NCBI GenBank assembly: GCA_021014945.1
Contig: MU266349.1
Coordinates: 62,001 to 126,000, forward strand
Source of the DNA: Leucogyrophana mollusca
Taxonomy: Eukaryota; Basidiomycota; Agaricomycetes; Boletales
DNA: 64,000 bases
Reading direction: 5' to 3'
The notes under the pieces: model-generated
Seen by the model: the letters and a program-made list of their open reading frames with translations, nothing else
Databases searched by the model: none
Told to the model about the DNA's origin: nothing
Made by a program: the position numbers and the translations under genes
In this document: in pieces, positions 36,320 through 47,969 of the stretch
Numbering within the stretch: the stretch's first letter is position 1
Layout of the letters: each line of letters starts with the position of its first letter

Positions 36320-38152
36320 ATGGGACATTACTCTGCGTTCAATATACGCACCATCCTCATCCTCACACTCGGTAGTCTCACTTACGGCTACGCAAACAGT
36401 GTCCTCGTGAACACCCTCGGCCAGCCCGGCTTCCTCAACTACTTTAATCTGGCCTCTAACACTGCGTACGCCAATGAGATTCTGGGAGCGATAAACGGTA
36501 TATTCTCTGCGGCAGGCACGATTGGCGCTCTCATGGCAGGCCTCATGTGTGACAAGTACGGGCGAAAGCTTACGATGAACACGGCTGCGGTTATTTCTAT
36601 CCTCGGAGGAGCACTGCAAGCGGGATCGGTGAACACTGCGATGTTCCTTGTTGGACGTATTGTCACGGGGTGGGGAGTTGGGATGCTGGTCGTATTAATA
36701 CCCATATTCCAAGCAGAAGTATCCCCTCCATCCTCCAGGGGTCTCCTCGTCGGTCAGCACGGTAAACCCTCAACTTACCTCGTGATAGCCACTTTTTCTA
36801 AGTGTCCCTATAGGTGTGTGGATCGTAGCTGCGAATGCCATCGCTGGTTGGATTGGTGTAGGAACGTACTACTCATCCAACCTGAGTTTTCAATGGCGTT
36901 TCCCCATGGCACTCCAGTGTGTCTGTCCACTTGCGCTGCTCTGCTGTAGCCCTTGGGTCCCAGAGTCTCCTCGTTGGCGTAAGTCCTGGTCGTTCATCAA
37001 TCATTCCGTCGCGATTTACAGATGTCCCCGTGTTCCATAGTGCTCATGCAAGGCCGAAGCGCTGAAAGCTGGGACATCGTCTCCAAACTACACATTGATA
37101 CCACTGACTCCTCGAAAACCTCTTACGCCCAACAAGAATTTCACCAAATGGTCAAACAAGTCGAAATGGACTCGCAAGCCTGGGTCGCAGGCGGCGGCGC
37201 GCGGCAGATGCTCACAAAGCACTCGTACCGCAAGCGCATGTGGATGGGCTTCTTCACGCAGTACGCTGCGCAGGCTACTGGTGCCATGGTTGTCTACAGT
37301 GCCGTTACATCTCACGTCTCCTGTTTTTGTATCCGTCACTGAATCTGGTTCTGCGAACAGACTACATGGTCAATCTCTACAAGACGCTCGGGCTCACGGG
37401 CGGAGTAGTTCTCATGCTTGGCGCGACATACGTCACAGTAGCGACAGTCGCGAACTTCGTTGCCTCAATTATCATGGACCGCGTTGGTAGAGTGCGCCTC
37501 CTGAGTAAGCAAGAGCGTCTCATGTGTATACCCACCTGACACGCTGGTCCTCCAGCCGTCGGTCTTACAGGTTGCATGACCTTTCTCGGCCTCGAGTGCG
37601 CGATGGAAGCATTGTACGCGGGGACGACGGACCGCACGGGAAACTCCCTCGGCGTCCTCTTCATCTTCTGCTTCATCTGCTTCTACGCAGGTGGGATCGA
37701 CGCGACATCCTACGTCTATTGCTCCGAGATTTTTCCCACACATATCCGTGCGCAGGGCATGGCGGTATCGATGGCAGGGACGTTCCTCCCGACGATCGTG
37801 TTCCTCGAGGTGGGCCCGACTGCGCTGGCTACAGTCGGGTGGAGATATTATCTCTTGTTCATCTGCTTAACGGTGGTGAATGTGGCGGTTATGTGGTGGT
37901 ACTTCCCGGAGGTGAGAATTGGTCTTCTGGGCAGCCTTCTCGCCCCGCCTTGGAACAACTAATTGGGTTTTGTAGACCAAGGGCCTGTCACTAGAGGAGA
38001 TTAATATCAGGTTCGGGGACGAAGTTGCTGTACACTTTTCGGATTCCATTGGGGAGAGGCAGCTCGGGGGAGACATGGAATCGAAAAAACTTGGAAGTAA
38101 CGAAGGGGAGAAAGGGGATATAGACCACTTGGAACACATCACGAATCCATAA
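36320..38152 (+). CDS. MFS sugar transporter
   Basis: Proton-coupled sugar transporter family, plasma membrane, twelve helices. Motifs in order: YGYANSVLVNTLGQPGF (TM1 region), GLMCDKYGRKLTM, FLVGRIVTGWGVGML, EVSPPSSRGLLVG, VPESPRW (about 36957-36980, then an intron to LLMQGRSAES), the central cytosolic loop, KRMWMGFFTQYAAQATGAM, ASIIMDRVGRVRLL, SYVYCSEIFPTHIRAQGMA, WRYYLLFICLTVV and the end of TM12 joined to TKGLSLEEIN. Six or so introns. The C-terminal tail is acidic (GEKGDIDHLEHITNP). It belongs to the fungal hexose/lactose-permease-like group. Substrate cannot be told. Confidence 0.92.
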
Positions 38153-38931
38153 GAAGCTAGGCGATATGAAGCACCGGCGCTCATATTGCGCTGGTGGCCC
38201 CCTCGTTGAACATAGAACCCAGGTCTGACCCCACTGGGGTGGGGTGGCCCTAGAGCTTCAGAGTTGCTCATAGACGAACATGATTGTCACTCGGTCTGAA
38301 TACAATGAACTTAATACGGGGGAATGACGAAACCACCCCAAGAGCATAATTTAAGAACATACTGGAGGCTTATGTTTGTGCTGGAACGAAGTTCCACCTT
38401 TCTCCCACGATACGTGAGGTGTCCCGAAACCCGTGTCCTACCCTGTCCTGCCTTCTGCGTGAGCCCTGTATAAATTAGACCTCTCAGCGAATTGTTGCCC
38501 ACGCAGGTGGCACAGAGGGCCCCTGTGATGACACTGAGGGTCTTCAGATCAGCGTGCTTGATCCCGACACCCTTGAATTATGTGAGCTGAAAAGTTGACA
38601 CCCACCATGTCACCTGCGTGAAGTTGATGCTCTGTCAGACTGTCAAATAGAGATGAGTGGCCGACACTGACAGGGCCAGATACTTAATGCTACCCACCGT
38701 CACTAACAGGCAATACATTCGCGCGCCTGCGAGACCGAGTATTCTCCGGTGGCAATATCGTGACGGGCCCCTTTTGCCTTCGTTCGTAACGGTGTTCCGA
38801 TGTACGAGCCCCAGAATGTTTTTCGAGATTAATCCGAACGTGTCGCACGGCCCCCACTAAATATCGTATATCAACCCCACAGCTCGAACCGATTTCTCTC
38901 GCAACTCACTTACAAGTCCATCACGCCCATC
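38153..38931. other. Intergenic, transporter to SDR
   Basis: No recognisable gene. The right end is the promoter of the short-chain dehydrogenase. Confidence 0.5.
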
Positions 38932-39820
38932 ATGCCCACTTGGTTCCTCACCGGGTAAGCCAATTCAGCTCCGTACGCATGCAACCAGACTCACAGGCGT
39001 TGCTCGCAGCGCGTCCCGCGGCATTGGCCTCGAAACCACCCGCCAATTGCTCCAAGATCCGTCCACGACCGTATTCGCATCATGCCGGTCCCCCTCATCC
39101 GCCAGCGAGCTGGCAGCACTCGCATCGAGCCCAGGAAAACTCCATATAGTCCAGCTTGACGTCGCGAGCCCAGAGAGCATCGAGAAAGGATGTAAGGAAG
39201 TGCTGAGGTTGCTCGGCGGAGAGCCGTTGGATTATGTGATGAACAATGCTGCTATCGTGCGTCTACGTGCCCCGTGTTCCGTGTTCAGGGGTGGGAGCTC
39301 ACGTTATGGGTGGGATATAGAACCGGGGCGCGGACCTTGCGTTCGACTTTGATCCCAAAGACCTCGCTGATAGTATCGCTCTGAACGTCAATGGCCCAGC
39401 GCTCGTCTCTCGCCTTCTCCTCCCTGCTCTGGAGAAATCCTCGCGGAAAGTTATCATGAACATGACGAGTGGTCTTGCAAGCATTGGGACTGACCATGGC
39501 CCCAAGGCTGCGAGTTATAGTATCAGCAAGGCGGCGGTGAATATGCTTGTGCGTGTTTCCTTTAACTTTCTTTTGGGATCATGGGGCACACGGGCTGGTA
39601 CTGATCCACGTATGTCCAGACATACAAACAAGCTCGCGAACGCCCTGATCTCATTCCCTTTGTCATCGACCCAGGCTGGGTGAAGACTGACATGGGTGGT
39701 GAGGGCGCCATGCTAGAGCCACACGAAAGTGTCGCTGGTATATTGAAAGTCGCGAAAGAGGTGACCAAAGATAGCGCAGGGAAATTCTTTGGGTACCGAG
39801 GGAACGAGATTCCCTGGTAG
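38932..39820 (+). CDS. Short-chain dehydrogenase/reductase (SDR)
   Basis: NAD(P)-dependent oxidoreductase with a Rossmann fold. The ATG at 38932 gives MPTWFLTG; a short intron with acceptor gctcgcag (39018) restores the cofactor motif TGASRGIGLE. Next come HIVQLDVASPESI, the structural motif YVMNNAAI, SIALNVNGPALV, the catalytic Ser in MNMTSGLASI and the catalytic YSISKAAVNM (Tyr-x3-Lys), followed by DPGWVKTDMGG and a C-terminus ending FGYRGNEIPW. About 245 residues, three introns. It matches the fungal C-factor-like or sniffer-type classical SDRs. Substrate unknown. Confidence 0.9.
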
Positions 39821-41103
39821 ACAGCCGCTCGACAGTTGAAACTTGAAAGGTAGTAGTGGGTTCAAGTTAGACGATGACACAGCGATATTCGTATGCGCGT
39901 GAGAGGCTCCTTTGCCAAACTGTAAATTGACCGTTGGAAACCGACGCTAGTGAGAAACTCGTGATATCCAAGGACCAGGGGTGAATTCGATTTGCTATGA
40001 GTCTAACAGATGTTATGTGAGCATCTCTCGCCGAATACATTCACATCCGAGGTGTATGTAGTCATGCCCTTCGGGATCGATAGCGGTAATATGAATCCGG
40101 ACAGGCCACAGGGATAGCGACTGCGCTAAGTGGTAGGGGATAGAATTTTTAGTAGAGATAAATTTTGAGAATGATGAGGGCTTGTATGGGGAAATGCACG
40201 ACTCGGGGCAACTTCGCGGAACCAGTGTCGCGGTACAACATTATGTCCGTCTTCGCTGATGCGAACCGGAGTTAACGGGCATTCACGTCGATCATGTTGT
40301 ACGCTCGAACTTCTTCCGGCGGGTGGCAAATGACCCTGCGATGTGCGTAGCCGAGCATGCTCAACAGGCTCCACACCACGCAGCTGTGCGGCTCATGAAT
40401 CCAATGCGAATTTGACACTTGCCACCGGAGGCCGCAGGTGCTCTGTCGGCGCGTGTCACAACCACACACGGGTGCGCGTGTGCTCATCGAACGGCCATAT
40501 CGTGGTGGGGTTCACTCCGCCACATGTACCTAGTCTCGGGAAGGTGGAATGTGCATGTGGCGGGATGGGTGGCAAATGAACTGCGGGTGCTGCTGCACGA
40601 GATAGCCACCTATCTCCGCAGTGGAAAGTAACAGCGCCGATGGCAGTCTACAGGCATGCGTCATTCCGACTCTAGCATTACCGACCGCGTATTTGCTAGC
40701 AGCATTTAGCCATGCACCATTGTCACGGTCCTGTCTGTCAGGCTTGAACAAACGTTGTGGAACCGCAACATACCTTTCAATCATGAAAGAGGTCGTTCCT
40801 GTGAAAGCTTTCGTCCAATAATACCTGGAAAATCATCCGGCTCTATGCTGCTCTATGGCTGCAGCAGAGCAGTCATGCAGCTTCGTATTAACAACAGCCG
40901 GAGAGACTGAGTCTGAGATAGAAACTGACTTGGAAGCCCGTAGCACCCGACTAAGAACCCTAACCCAGCCATAAACCTGACCAATTGGACAAACCTCAAA
41001 CTAGGGTCACGAAGGGCTCGCATCTCCTTCGGTTCTCACCTTGTTTCTCACTACACGACGGTTTCCAAATCCTCCATCTCACGCTCTTTATCTACCAGCT
41101 AGG
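39821..41103. other. Intergenic region
   Basis: 1.3 kb without a recognisable gene. Small open stretches occur on both strands, but none shows domain or splice support. Confidence 0.45.
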
Positions 41104-42494
41104 ATGGACTACGACAGAAAATCTACCGTATCTTCCTTCTATGGTCGCCGCAGTTCGTTCGATGCACTCAATAACGCTCCAGTGCCCCAATTCGCCCAGG
41201 GAGGCCGTCCGCGGGTCGACTCGTCCTCTTCGTTCTACGCCGACCACCAATCTCGCACGAGTAACGATCCTTTGAACCACAACACTGCCGGGTACAATCG
41301 CTCGTCATTCCTGGATGCCGGGAGAATAGAACCTCTCAAGGGGGGCCGGGACGAAGAGGAGGAGGCACCAGCTCACAACGGCGCTGGGTGGGATGTTTAT
41401 GCTGATTTCAATAATGCTGGACCCAGATATAGCACGGCGTTTGGTTTAGGAAGTAATGAGGCAGCGTATGTGTGCCATTTGTTGTACTGCTGGCTTGCTC
41501 ATAGGGAAGATTATAGCTACCACCAGCTGCCACCTCCCACACCAAGCGGTCCGAGTAAGACAGAAGTCGATGCAGACAGCACCCTCGCGCCAGTTGAGCT
41601 GGTTACCGTACCAGCACTTGGTCCTGAATGGCAGCTCTCGGAGATGAAAAACATGACCAAGTCCGGGAGGCGGGAGCTGAAGTCTGAGGATCGCGTTGCG
41701 AAATGGAAGGCTTGGAATCGCGGTGAGACTGGACTGTGCGGGAAGTGGTTCACGAGAAAATTCCTTGTGTTCTTTATCTTTGGGTGGTGTGTTGTGTAAG
41801 TTTATTCTGTTGTTTTGGAGTTATATCAGCCCCCGCTGATGTAGGTTGCGCGCAGGGCTGGGATTGTCCTCGGTATTTGTATCCCGCGTGTCCCAGGTCT
41901 TTCGTTCAACAGTCAGACTCCACTCGTCGCTGCGACTGGCGACTATAATGCCTCAATACCGACCGAGTTCTCACGGTACCCAGCGAACTTCTCGTTCCCC
42001 GCGCTCGCAGACATCCAAGTGGACACGACAGGCAACCTTTTACCGCTCACTTTCAACCACATCTCTGCACAGGTGTGGAACCCCAGCACGAACATGCAGG
42101 TCGGCACAGGGTACTTTGGACATAGCACTCTCCAGCCCAAGGGCTACCCGAAGATCCAGGTTCCACTCAACTTCTCGTACGTAGCCTCGAATGACACCGA
42201 TCCGACCTGTAAGTGCGTTGCCGGGAGTTTCGTTGCGGGTACTGATGTTTGAACAGGGAATTCTTGGTACAATGCCTGCAAGAACGCGGGGACATACCCA
42301 ACTGGTGTCCGTCCAGGTGCGTCCTGTTGTTTATGTGTTGCTGTAGTTTACCCATCCTTTGATATGATCTCGTAGGTGTCAGCTTCCTCCTCATCCTCAC
42401 TATGGATATTGCCGGTCTGCCGACGTCACACTCGGCTTCCACACAGGTGTCTTCTGCGCCTTGCCCGATTCAACTTCCCATAAACAGCGTGTAA
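41104..42494 (+). CDS. Single-pass membrane protein with large extracellular domain, unknown function
   Basis: Not firmly recognised. From ATG 41104 the protein has about 200 polar residues (MDYDRKSTVSSFYGRRSS onward, with EEEEAPAH and a Pro-rich part), a basic patch, then a transmembrane helix formed across an intron (VFFIFGWCVV joined to IGIVLGICIP). An extracellular domain of about 150 residues follows, with several NxS/T sites (YPANFSFPALADIQVDTTGN, VWNPSTNMQVGTGYFG, IQVPLNFSY). The pattern of a short beta-rich domain starting after a membrane helix and containing PLTFNHISAQVWNP resembles the LEA2-like domain of fungal membrane proteins; that assignment is tentative. At least four introns. 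Stop at 42492-42494. Confidence 0.65.
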
Positions 42495-43050
42495 GGGACT
42501 TCCCAATCGCCTCCCCTATTTACATGCACCATACTTGTTGCCCCTTGTTTTGTTGGACGGACTGTGAACCATCGCATCGCTAAGTAGTAGTTACTCGTAT
42601 GGACGTTATCATCCACATTCATCCCAGTTTGCGAACTGTGCGCCACTCGCTCTACTTACCGTTATCTCTTCGTACTCTTTCGCGTGAAATTATTCGATTA
42701 TAATGGATGGCTGTCAACCTACCCTCACACTCGCTGATCATGAAACTTGACCGCTGGAGCTAGTTCCGATGTGAAGTTCCAGTGTCGAATTGTATTCGAT
42801 GCAAGTGTGTAATAGTAGCGGTGTGTGTGGCTTGAGTGTGACAAGAATCCAAGAAAAGGCGTAAAAATGGCGTTAGAGGCTAAGAAATTGTCCGTGCTGG
42901 TATATAAGATACATGCGGGGGCTACAATGCTGGGAATCGAAAAATGCGGTAATGCTCGTACAGGTTAGAGATGACAATATGCCCACCAGGGGAGGCGAGG
43001 CCAGTGATGCCTCGGATGTTGGACACGCGAGCGTGCCGTCGTCATCAAAA
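42495..43050. other. Convergent intergenic region
   Basis: 3' sides of the preceding plus-strand gene and the following minus-strand gene. Nothing recognisable. Confidence 0.5.
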
Positions 43051-43579
43051 TTAGCACATTTGAGCTGTAAAGCACGAGATGAGACCCAAACAGAGCAACA
43101 CGTTGTGGAAAGGCTCACTAGAGTGGTGGAGGTGTGCGGGCTCTGGACGAGCTACCACCATCACATCCCCACCCTCACCCTCATCATGGGTCTTTGAGTA
43201 CTTAGGTGGACGGTAATCATCCCCATACATTGGCGGTGGCGGCCGACTATTGAGCACAGCGGGAGACAAGCTGTCTAGTGACTCCCATGCTTCTGCGGAC
43301 GACATGGGCAGAGTGTCTGACACTCTGCGACCGAGAGGTGGGGGTTGACTTTTGGTTTGATACAACCGCACATATCCTGCGGTGTGGAGGATTGTGCCTA
43401 AAACAAGGACGATGGCGCCTGCAGCGAAGGTCCAGAAGGATTAAGGTCAGCTGGATTATAGTGTAGCGAATAGAAGGGTCCGACTTGGGGCACTTACAAA
43501 AGACGGATATCGTAACGAGAATGGTGACCCATCCTGCCATTGGTTTCGGACCGTTGTTTGATGGCGATTGGCCCGACAT
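43051..43579 (-). CDS. Small single-pass membrane protein with two PPxY motifs
   Basis: Not a family I can name. Starts at 43579 (MSGQSPSNNGPKPMAG). An intron (about 43415-43497, branch ctgac, acceptor ctgcag) joins WVTILVTISVF to CAIVLVLGTILHTAGYV, giving one transmembrane helix. The tail is Pro/Ser-rich and contains PPPPMYGDDYRPPKYS, that is PPMY and PPKY, two PPxY motifs of the kind bound by WW domains such as those of Rsp5/Nedd4 ubiquitin ligases. It resembles in layout yeast Rcr1-type adaptors, but that comparison is inference. The far C-terminus (LLCLGLISCF) is hydrophobic and may be an artefact if a further intron is present. Confidence 0.55.
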
Positions 43580-44528
43580 CGTTCGGAGGATTTTCGTGGG
43601 TTCAAGGGCGCAAAATGTCAGTGAGAGATGGCTGGGGAACGGAACAGGGATATATAATCCTGTGTGGGACGCGAGCGCTTTATTTGACCCGTGACTTCGG
43701 GACCGGGAATGCCAAGCGGCGAGCTTGCAGACTTACAGTTCCTGGTGCTTGGGAAGGCACAGCCCGAAACGGTCGCGCAGCATCATCCAAGACTTCTTCA
43801 AGCACTTCGATATCCTTTGTGAAAGACGCTCCCTGAATATGAAAGGCATGGCAACTGTGGCAAATGCGATGCGGTTGCAATTAACCCCGGGTCTAGCGGA
43901 ATGAAGATCGCGAGGCGTTTACGCGAGATAAGCAACCTCGGCGAGCGCGAAAGGTCGAAATGGAACAAGACCGCTGGCATCCACTAACAGACGCATCAAA
44001 ACGACAAGGAGCTATTTCATCGTTCACTGCGACGGTTGCGAACTGGAGAGATGGCATCATCACCCGAACATCGACGTGGCACTGCGCTGTCGTGCGAGTC
44101 TGCAAAGTCCGCGGCGCCCAGATTCAAGCCCGTCACCAGCGACCATAGTAATATGCTTGGAAACATTGTACTTAGAGAGCAAACAGAAAAGAGTGCGGAT
44201 GAGGAACGTATATATGTGCAGGGATGTCAAAATGAGTTTATGGATGTAAATTAACGGTAGGGGATAATGTAGGGGAGGAGACACCAATGCCCAACGCTAT
44301 CCAAGTTGATGATAGGATGATAAGCTAGCGAAGGAAGTGACACGAGCGGAACATGATATATTGTTTCTAAAATGACGGGACGGTGCTCGACTGGCGGCAG
44401 AGCCGAGGCTGACTTGTGAGATTATATGTGAACCCCCGCCCCTGTCTAAATATACATATTATGTTATAGACGCCATGAAGACGAGCCCACGTAAAGATAC
44501 GCCATATGGGGGTATCATGCCGGGTCAA
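43580..44528. other. Intergenic region
   Basis: Upstream region of the PPxY membrane gene and 3' side of the next small gene. No gene recognised. Confidence 0.4.
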
Positions 44529-45109
44529 TCATTGAAATGCGATTGTATTTGACATAGGATCGTGGGCAGAATAAACAGGCAGGGTCTGGCTCGTGGTGAT
44601 GCGAGCTAGTGGGGGAGGGGTGGGTAGGATGACACGAAGGGGATAATGGGTCGGGTGATGCATCTCGGTCGTAGGCGGTGCATGCGACGGAAGGGTCATG
44701 GAGGAGGAACGCCGAAAGCGGGGGCGCAATCGCGTGCCCTCTTCTGAATACGGCGAAGAGACCATTTAAAAAAATGGCGACCTGCAACCATTGAGGAATA
44801 AGAGGGTAACGCACCCAGAACAGTCCACAACCCACTAAAAAGCGCTGTTTGCAACTGACCTGCGTGATGGAACGAATAGATGATGAACAAAAAGCAGGCT
44901 GGAGCCAAGGGAAACAGAGTCAGTCATCTTTTGAGCCCGCGACGTCCCAACGTGACCGACCGACCTAGCCCGAGGACAATTCCAATGATCGTATTCCACT
45001 GAATTTCTGCTGCAGCGTTGTCGGACTGCGTACGAGGGGCGAGTGACGATGCTCTCCACACCGCAGAAAATGGCGTCATTGTCCTTGGTCGAGGAAGCAG
45101 GACATCCAA
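44529..45109 (-). CDS. Small single-pass membrane protein, unknown (array member)
   Basis: Not recognised. From ATG 45109, or MTPF at 45079, exon 1 ends in EIQWNTIIGIVLGL. A phase-1 intron leads to ACFLFIIYSFHHA, completing a transmembrane helix. A second phase-1 intron (acceptor tattcag) opens a basic then Pro-rich tail with LRPRFRRSSSM, APPTTEMHHP, TPPPLARITTSQ and the end MSNTIAFQ at 44529. The position of the phase-1 intron in the middle of the helix and the PPPLxRI motif also occur in the gene at 49708-50273, so the two are likely homologous. Exon ends are my reading; no function is proposed. Confidence 0.42.
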
Positions 45110-45675
45110 GTTTATATATCTTCAGCTTGTCGTGTATCGTTTCAGTGAAGATCCTGTGGCTGTCCGCAGCATGGGGATTCATCAGAAAGGAACTAACCAC
45201 CGACTGGACCGGAAGGAGCGCTGCGGGAACACCCGCCGATCAGCACTGGAAAAATTTGCACCAGACTGGAGGAGATCGGTTGAGCAGAGCGTGGGTGGGC
45301 AAGAATAAATACCGAGACAGGCTTCCTTGAGATTTTCCGCGAGCATCACGCGTTGTAATAGAATCGTTGCTCAGCCAATATTAGATCGCAGCGTCGACAG
45401 AATTGTTTATAGCAATGTACCCCCTTGCCGTTCGTTTGCAGATTGAAGGAGAACAAGGTTTGACACCAGCCTTTCAAGAGATAAGCGCTAAAGATAGGCA
45501 AAGTGAGATACCCCCGCATAAGGATGGGATAGAAGGCGTGTCATAATCGAGAACGAAGTGCCATCATCGTCGAGAACCTGACAACCCAGCACGATGCCTG
45601 TATCCATTCCCATTCAGTTTGGGGTAGCTATGAACATATAACGGGCCAACAAACGGCGTAATGTTGTCGGCGGAC
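45110..45675. other. Intergenic region
   Basis: No recognisable gene. Confidence 0.4.
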
Positions 45676-46108
45676 CTATACTGGACTTCTTTGGTCATGT
45701 ATATCTCCTCCGCATAGAGACACATGCGAAATTCCCCAATAGTGTCGAGGCCTAGGAGGCCATGGGACCAACAACTGCCTCAAACCCGGAACATAGATTT
45801 CAACGAAATCCAAGTAGGCATTGGGTTCGGGGGAGTAAAACTGTATCGGGAGATCGCCTGCACAACCCCGCGAAGTTTCGTTTTGTTGGGGACGCACGAT
45901 AGCGCGGACGGTCCGGAATAATTGGTCCCGTACATAGGCGTAAGACTCGGAGAGGCACAGGAAAACAAGGACATAGGTCCATCTATTTTTGCATTAGTAC
46001 AGTGCACAAGACGGAGAGCGGATCAGAGTGGCCCACTTACACGCGCATGCTGTCCTGGTAATTCCCTCGGAAATTGCTCTTCTCGGGGTGAGTATGGAAT
46101 CGGTTCAT
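45676..46108 (-). CDS. Possible small membrane protein, unknown (array member)
   Basis: Tentative two-exon gene. ATG 46108 gives MNRFHTHPEKSNFRGNYQ. A phase-2 intron starting gtaagt and with a tactaat branch site, ending before 45980, joins to VWTYVLVFLCLSESYAYVRD, a hydrophobic helix, then a long open tail through TVRAIVRPQQNETSR and FYSPEPNAYLDFVEIYVPG to 45676. The start of exon 2 (VLVFL...RPQQ) resembles exon 2 of the gene at 49708-50273. The canonical splice signals argue for a real gene. The start codon is uncertain because coding-like sequence in another frame continues upstream. Confidence 0.33.
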
Positions 46109-47969
46109 GGAGTGCAATTCCCCAAGGGAGATCTGAAAAATTCGAATTAAGTGCTCAAGGTTTGAAACAGAGGTACAAATTGATTGTGGCAAGGCTCAAT
46201 GCAAGCGAAAGAATACAGTGATCGAATTGAGATTAAGCTGCCCTTTGTGGTCTGGGGGGTGTCAAGCTTTCGATCTCGATCGTAACAATTCGAATGTCTC
46301 TCTTCACAATAGCGTAACCTGGAGTGAATGGATCTCTCGGGTCGTCCTACTAATCCGAATCGGGGGCCATGCTGTACGCCAAGGTGTACAGCAGTCCGAG
46401 AGAAAAGAAACCTGCGTGAGACGAGCCTATTGCTTTGTAAGATAACTTAGAGAATCGGGAGGTCTACTTACCTATGCAAAGCTTCCGGATTGACCGTATC
46501 GAATCGTGACGTAATGCATGTCGAAGTATAGTTCTTCGACGGGCGAGTGATAGCAAGGTGCACATCGTGACACTTGCAACTACGGCATTCCCGCCCGATT
46601 CGGCGACCACTGTCACAACATGGTCGAGGTTGAATTGTTACAACGGACCGTCACATGTTACAATAAAGTCTGCAGTCACTGGCCCATCGCGACTTCAAGA
46701 TGAGTGGCGTCTCGGCCGACACCTGATTTGGAAGACGTATATTCCAGGTTATAGTGGGTACTTTGTCAGGTGGGCTTTAGCAATTTCAAAAGGCGGATCA
46801 AGCGCTCACTATAGTTTGGACACGGTGGGAGTCTGTAGGCCGTGGCGTAGAGTGTGTGACACACGCTGTCCAAAGAACTCGCCAGCCGACGATGGGGTGG
46901 AGGCGAATGAGGTGCCCATATAATGCTTGGGTAGGCCTCCGCATAGACTTACGATAGACGAAGGACGGGAAGTTCCGCCGCGTGATATACCCTGGTTGCC
47001 GGTTTGATGCACGTTGTGTGTAGATCTACGATGTGTTACAGGATGTCCTGAGACAAAACGGTCAAGGCGACAGTCCAGACTCACGTCGACACGCAGCTGG
47101 GGCAGGCGCGGGGGGGTTCCAGCTGCTATCGTGAGACAGAAGGAAGCATGATTGTACATGACCTTCGCAGTGAGTGGTAGACGTCGACTCTGATCCCGTT
47201 AGTACATCCCTAGTGCTCTAAATAGAGAGATCGGTGCGTGTTGCCTCGGGAAACGTCCAATGAACTCTACAGATCTGCGTAAGTCTGATGGTGTTGGAGA
47301 CATCCTGAGTGGACTAAAACTTTCCAAGATCTATGCCTCGATGAGCAATCAGTTCTCCGTTTCGAATGGGGGACGCCCGGACTGTGTTCGAGAACTGCAC
47401 GGCCCAAACACTACATGACCTCACCATCTCATACGGACGACAGGGTGCCTCGAACCGGGAAGGTAAAGGCGGGAGAAGGTTGGATCCGGCTGAGCTTAAC
47501 TGGCGCGGCAAGCGGGAAATCATTTCGTCTTCCAATCGAGATGCTCGTTCCCGCCTTCGAGAACGCCATCAAACTCCGTTTCTGGCAACAAAGGGAGCAT
47601 GAGGTAGACTTGACTATGGAGAGTACGAGGCTTCAGAATTGGCCTGCCTTTGCACCATGCCCCTAGACTGCGCAATAATAAGCCTATTCATTCCCACCAG
47701 ACAAGTCACAGGATCCGACTGGAGCTGTTCGAGATGAAAACTCTACACCCACAAAAGAACCCTTTCCTCATAACCAAGACAATTTTGACAGGCAACATGT
47801 GCCCTGAGTGCGAATCCCGAGTCCGCTCGAATCCCTTGTTCCAAATAAAACATCGGACGAAATGTCAACGTTTCAACAGCTGTGTCGATGACCACATCAC
47901 TGATCCGTTGCGACAACATGGTTCGGAACACACCGAAGAATTCCAAGCGTACGACAGATTGAATTTGAT
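46109..47969. other. Region of coding-like fragments without a resolved gene
   Basis: Contains several coding-like open stretches on both strands: minus 46020-46130 around LPWGIALHEPIPYSP, plus 46558-46923, plus 47261-47419 beginning MNSTDLRKSDGVGD, plus 47415-47666, minus 47743-47946. They do not join into a convincing model, and none matches a family I know. Some may be exons of small membrane genes like the neighbours. Confidence 0.3.

Noticed and set aside
40945..40975. Telomere-like ccctaaccc
   Set aside because: Only a single near-double unit within unique sequence, too short to mean an interstitial telomere repeat.
46558..46923. 121-codon plus-strand frame with secreted-protein look
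   Set aside because: No ATG context, domain or splice partners that convince; overlaps equally plausible minus-strand fragments. Left as unresolved.
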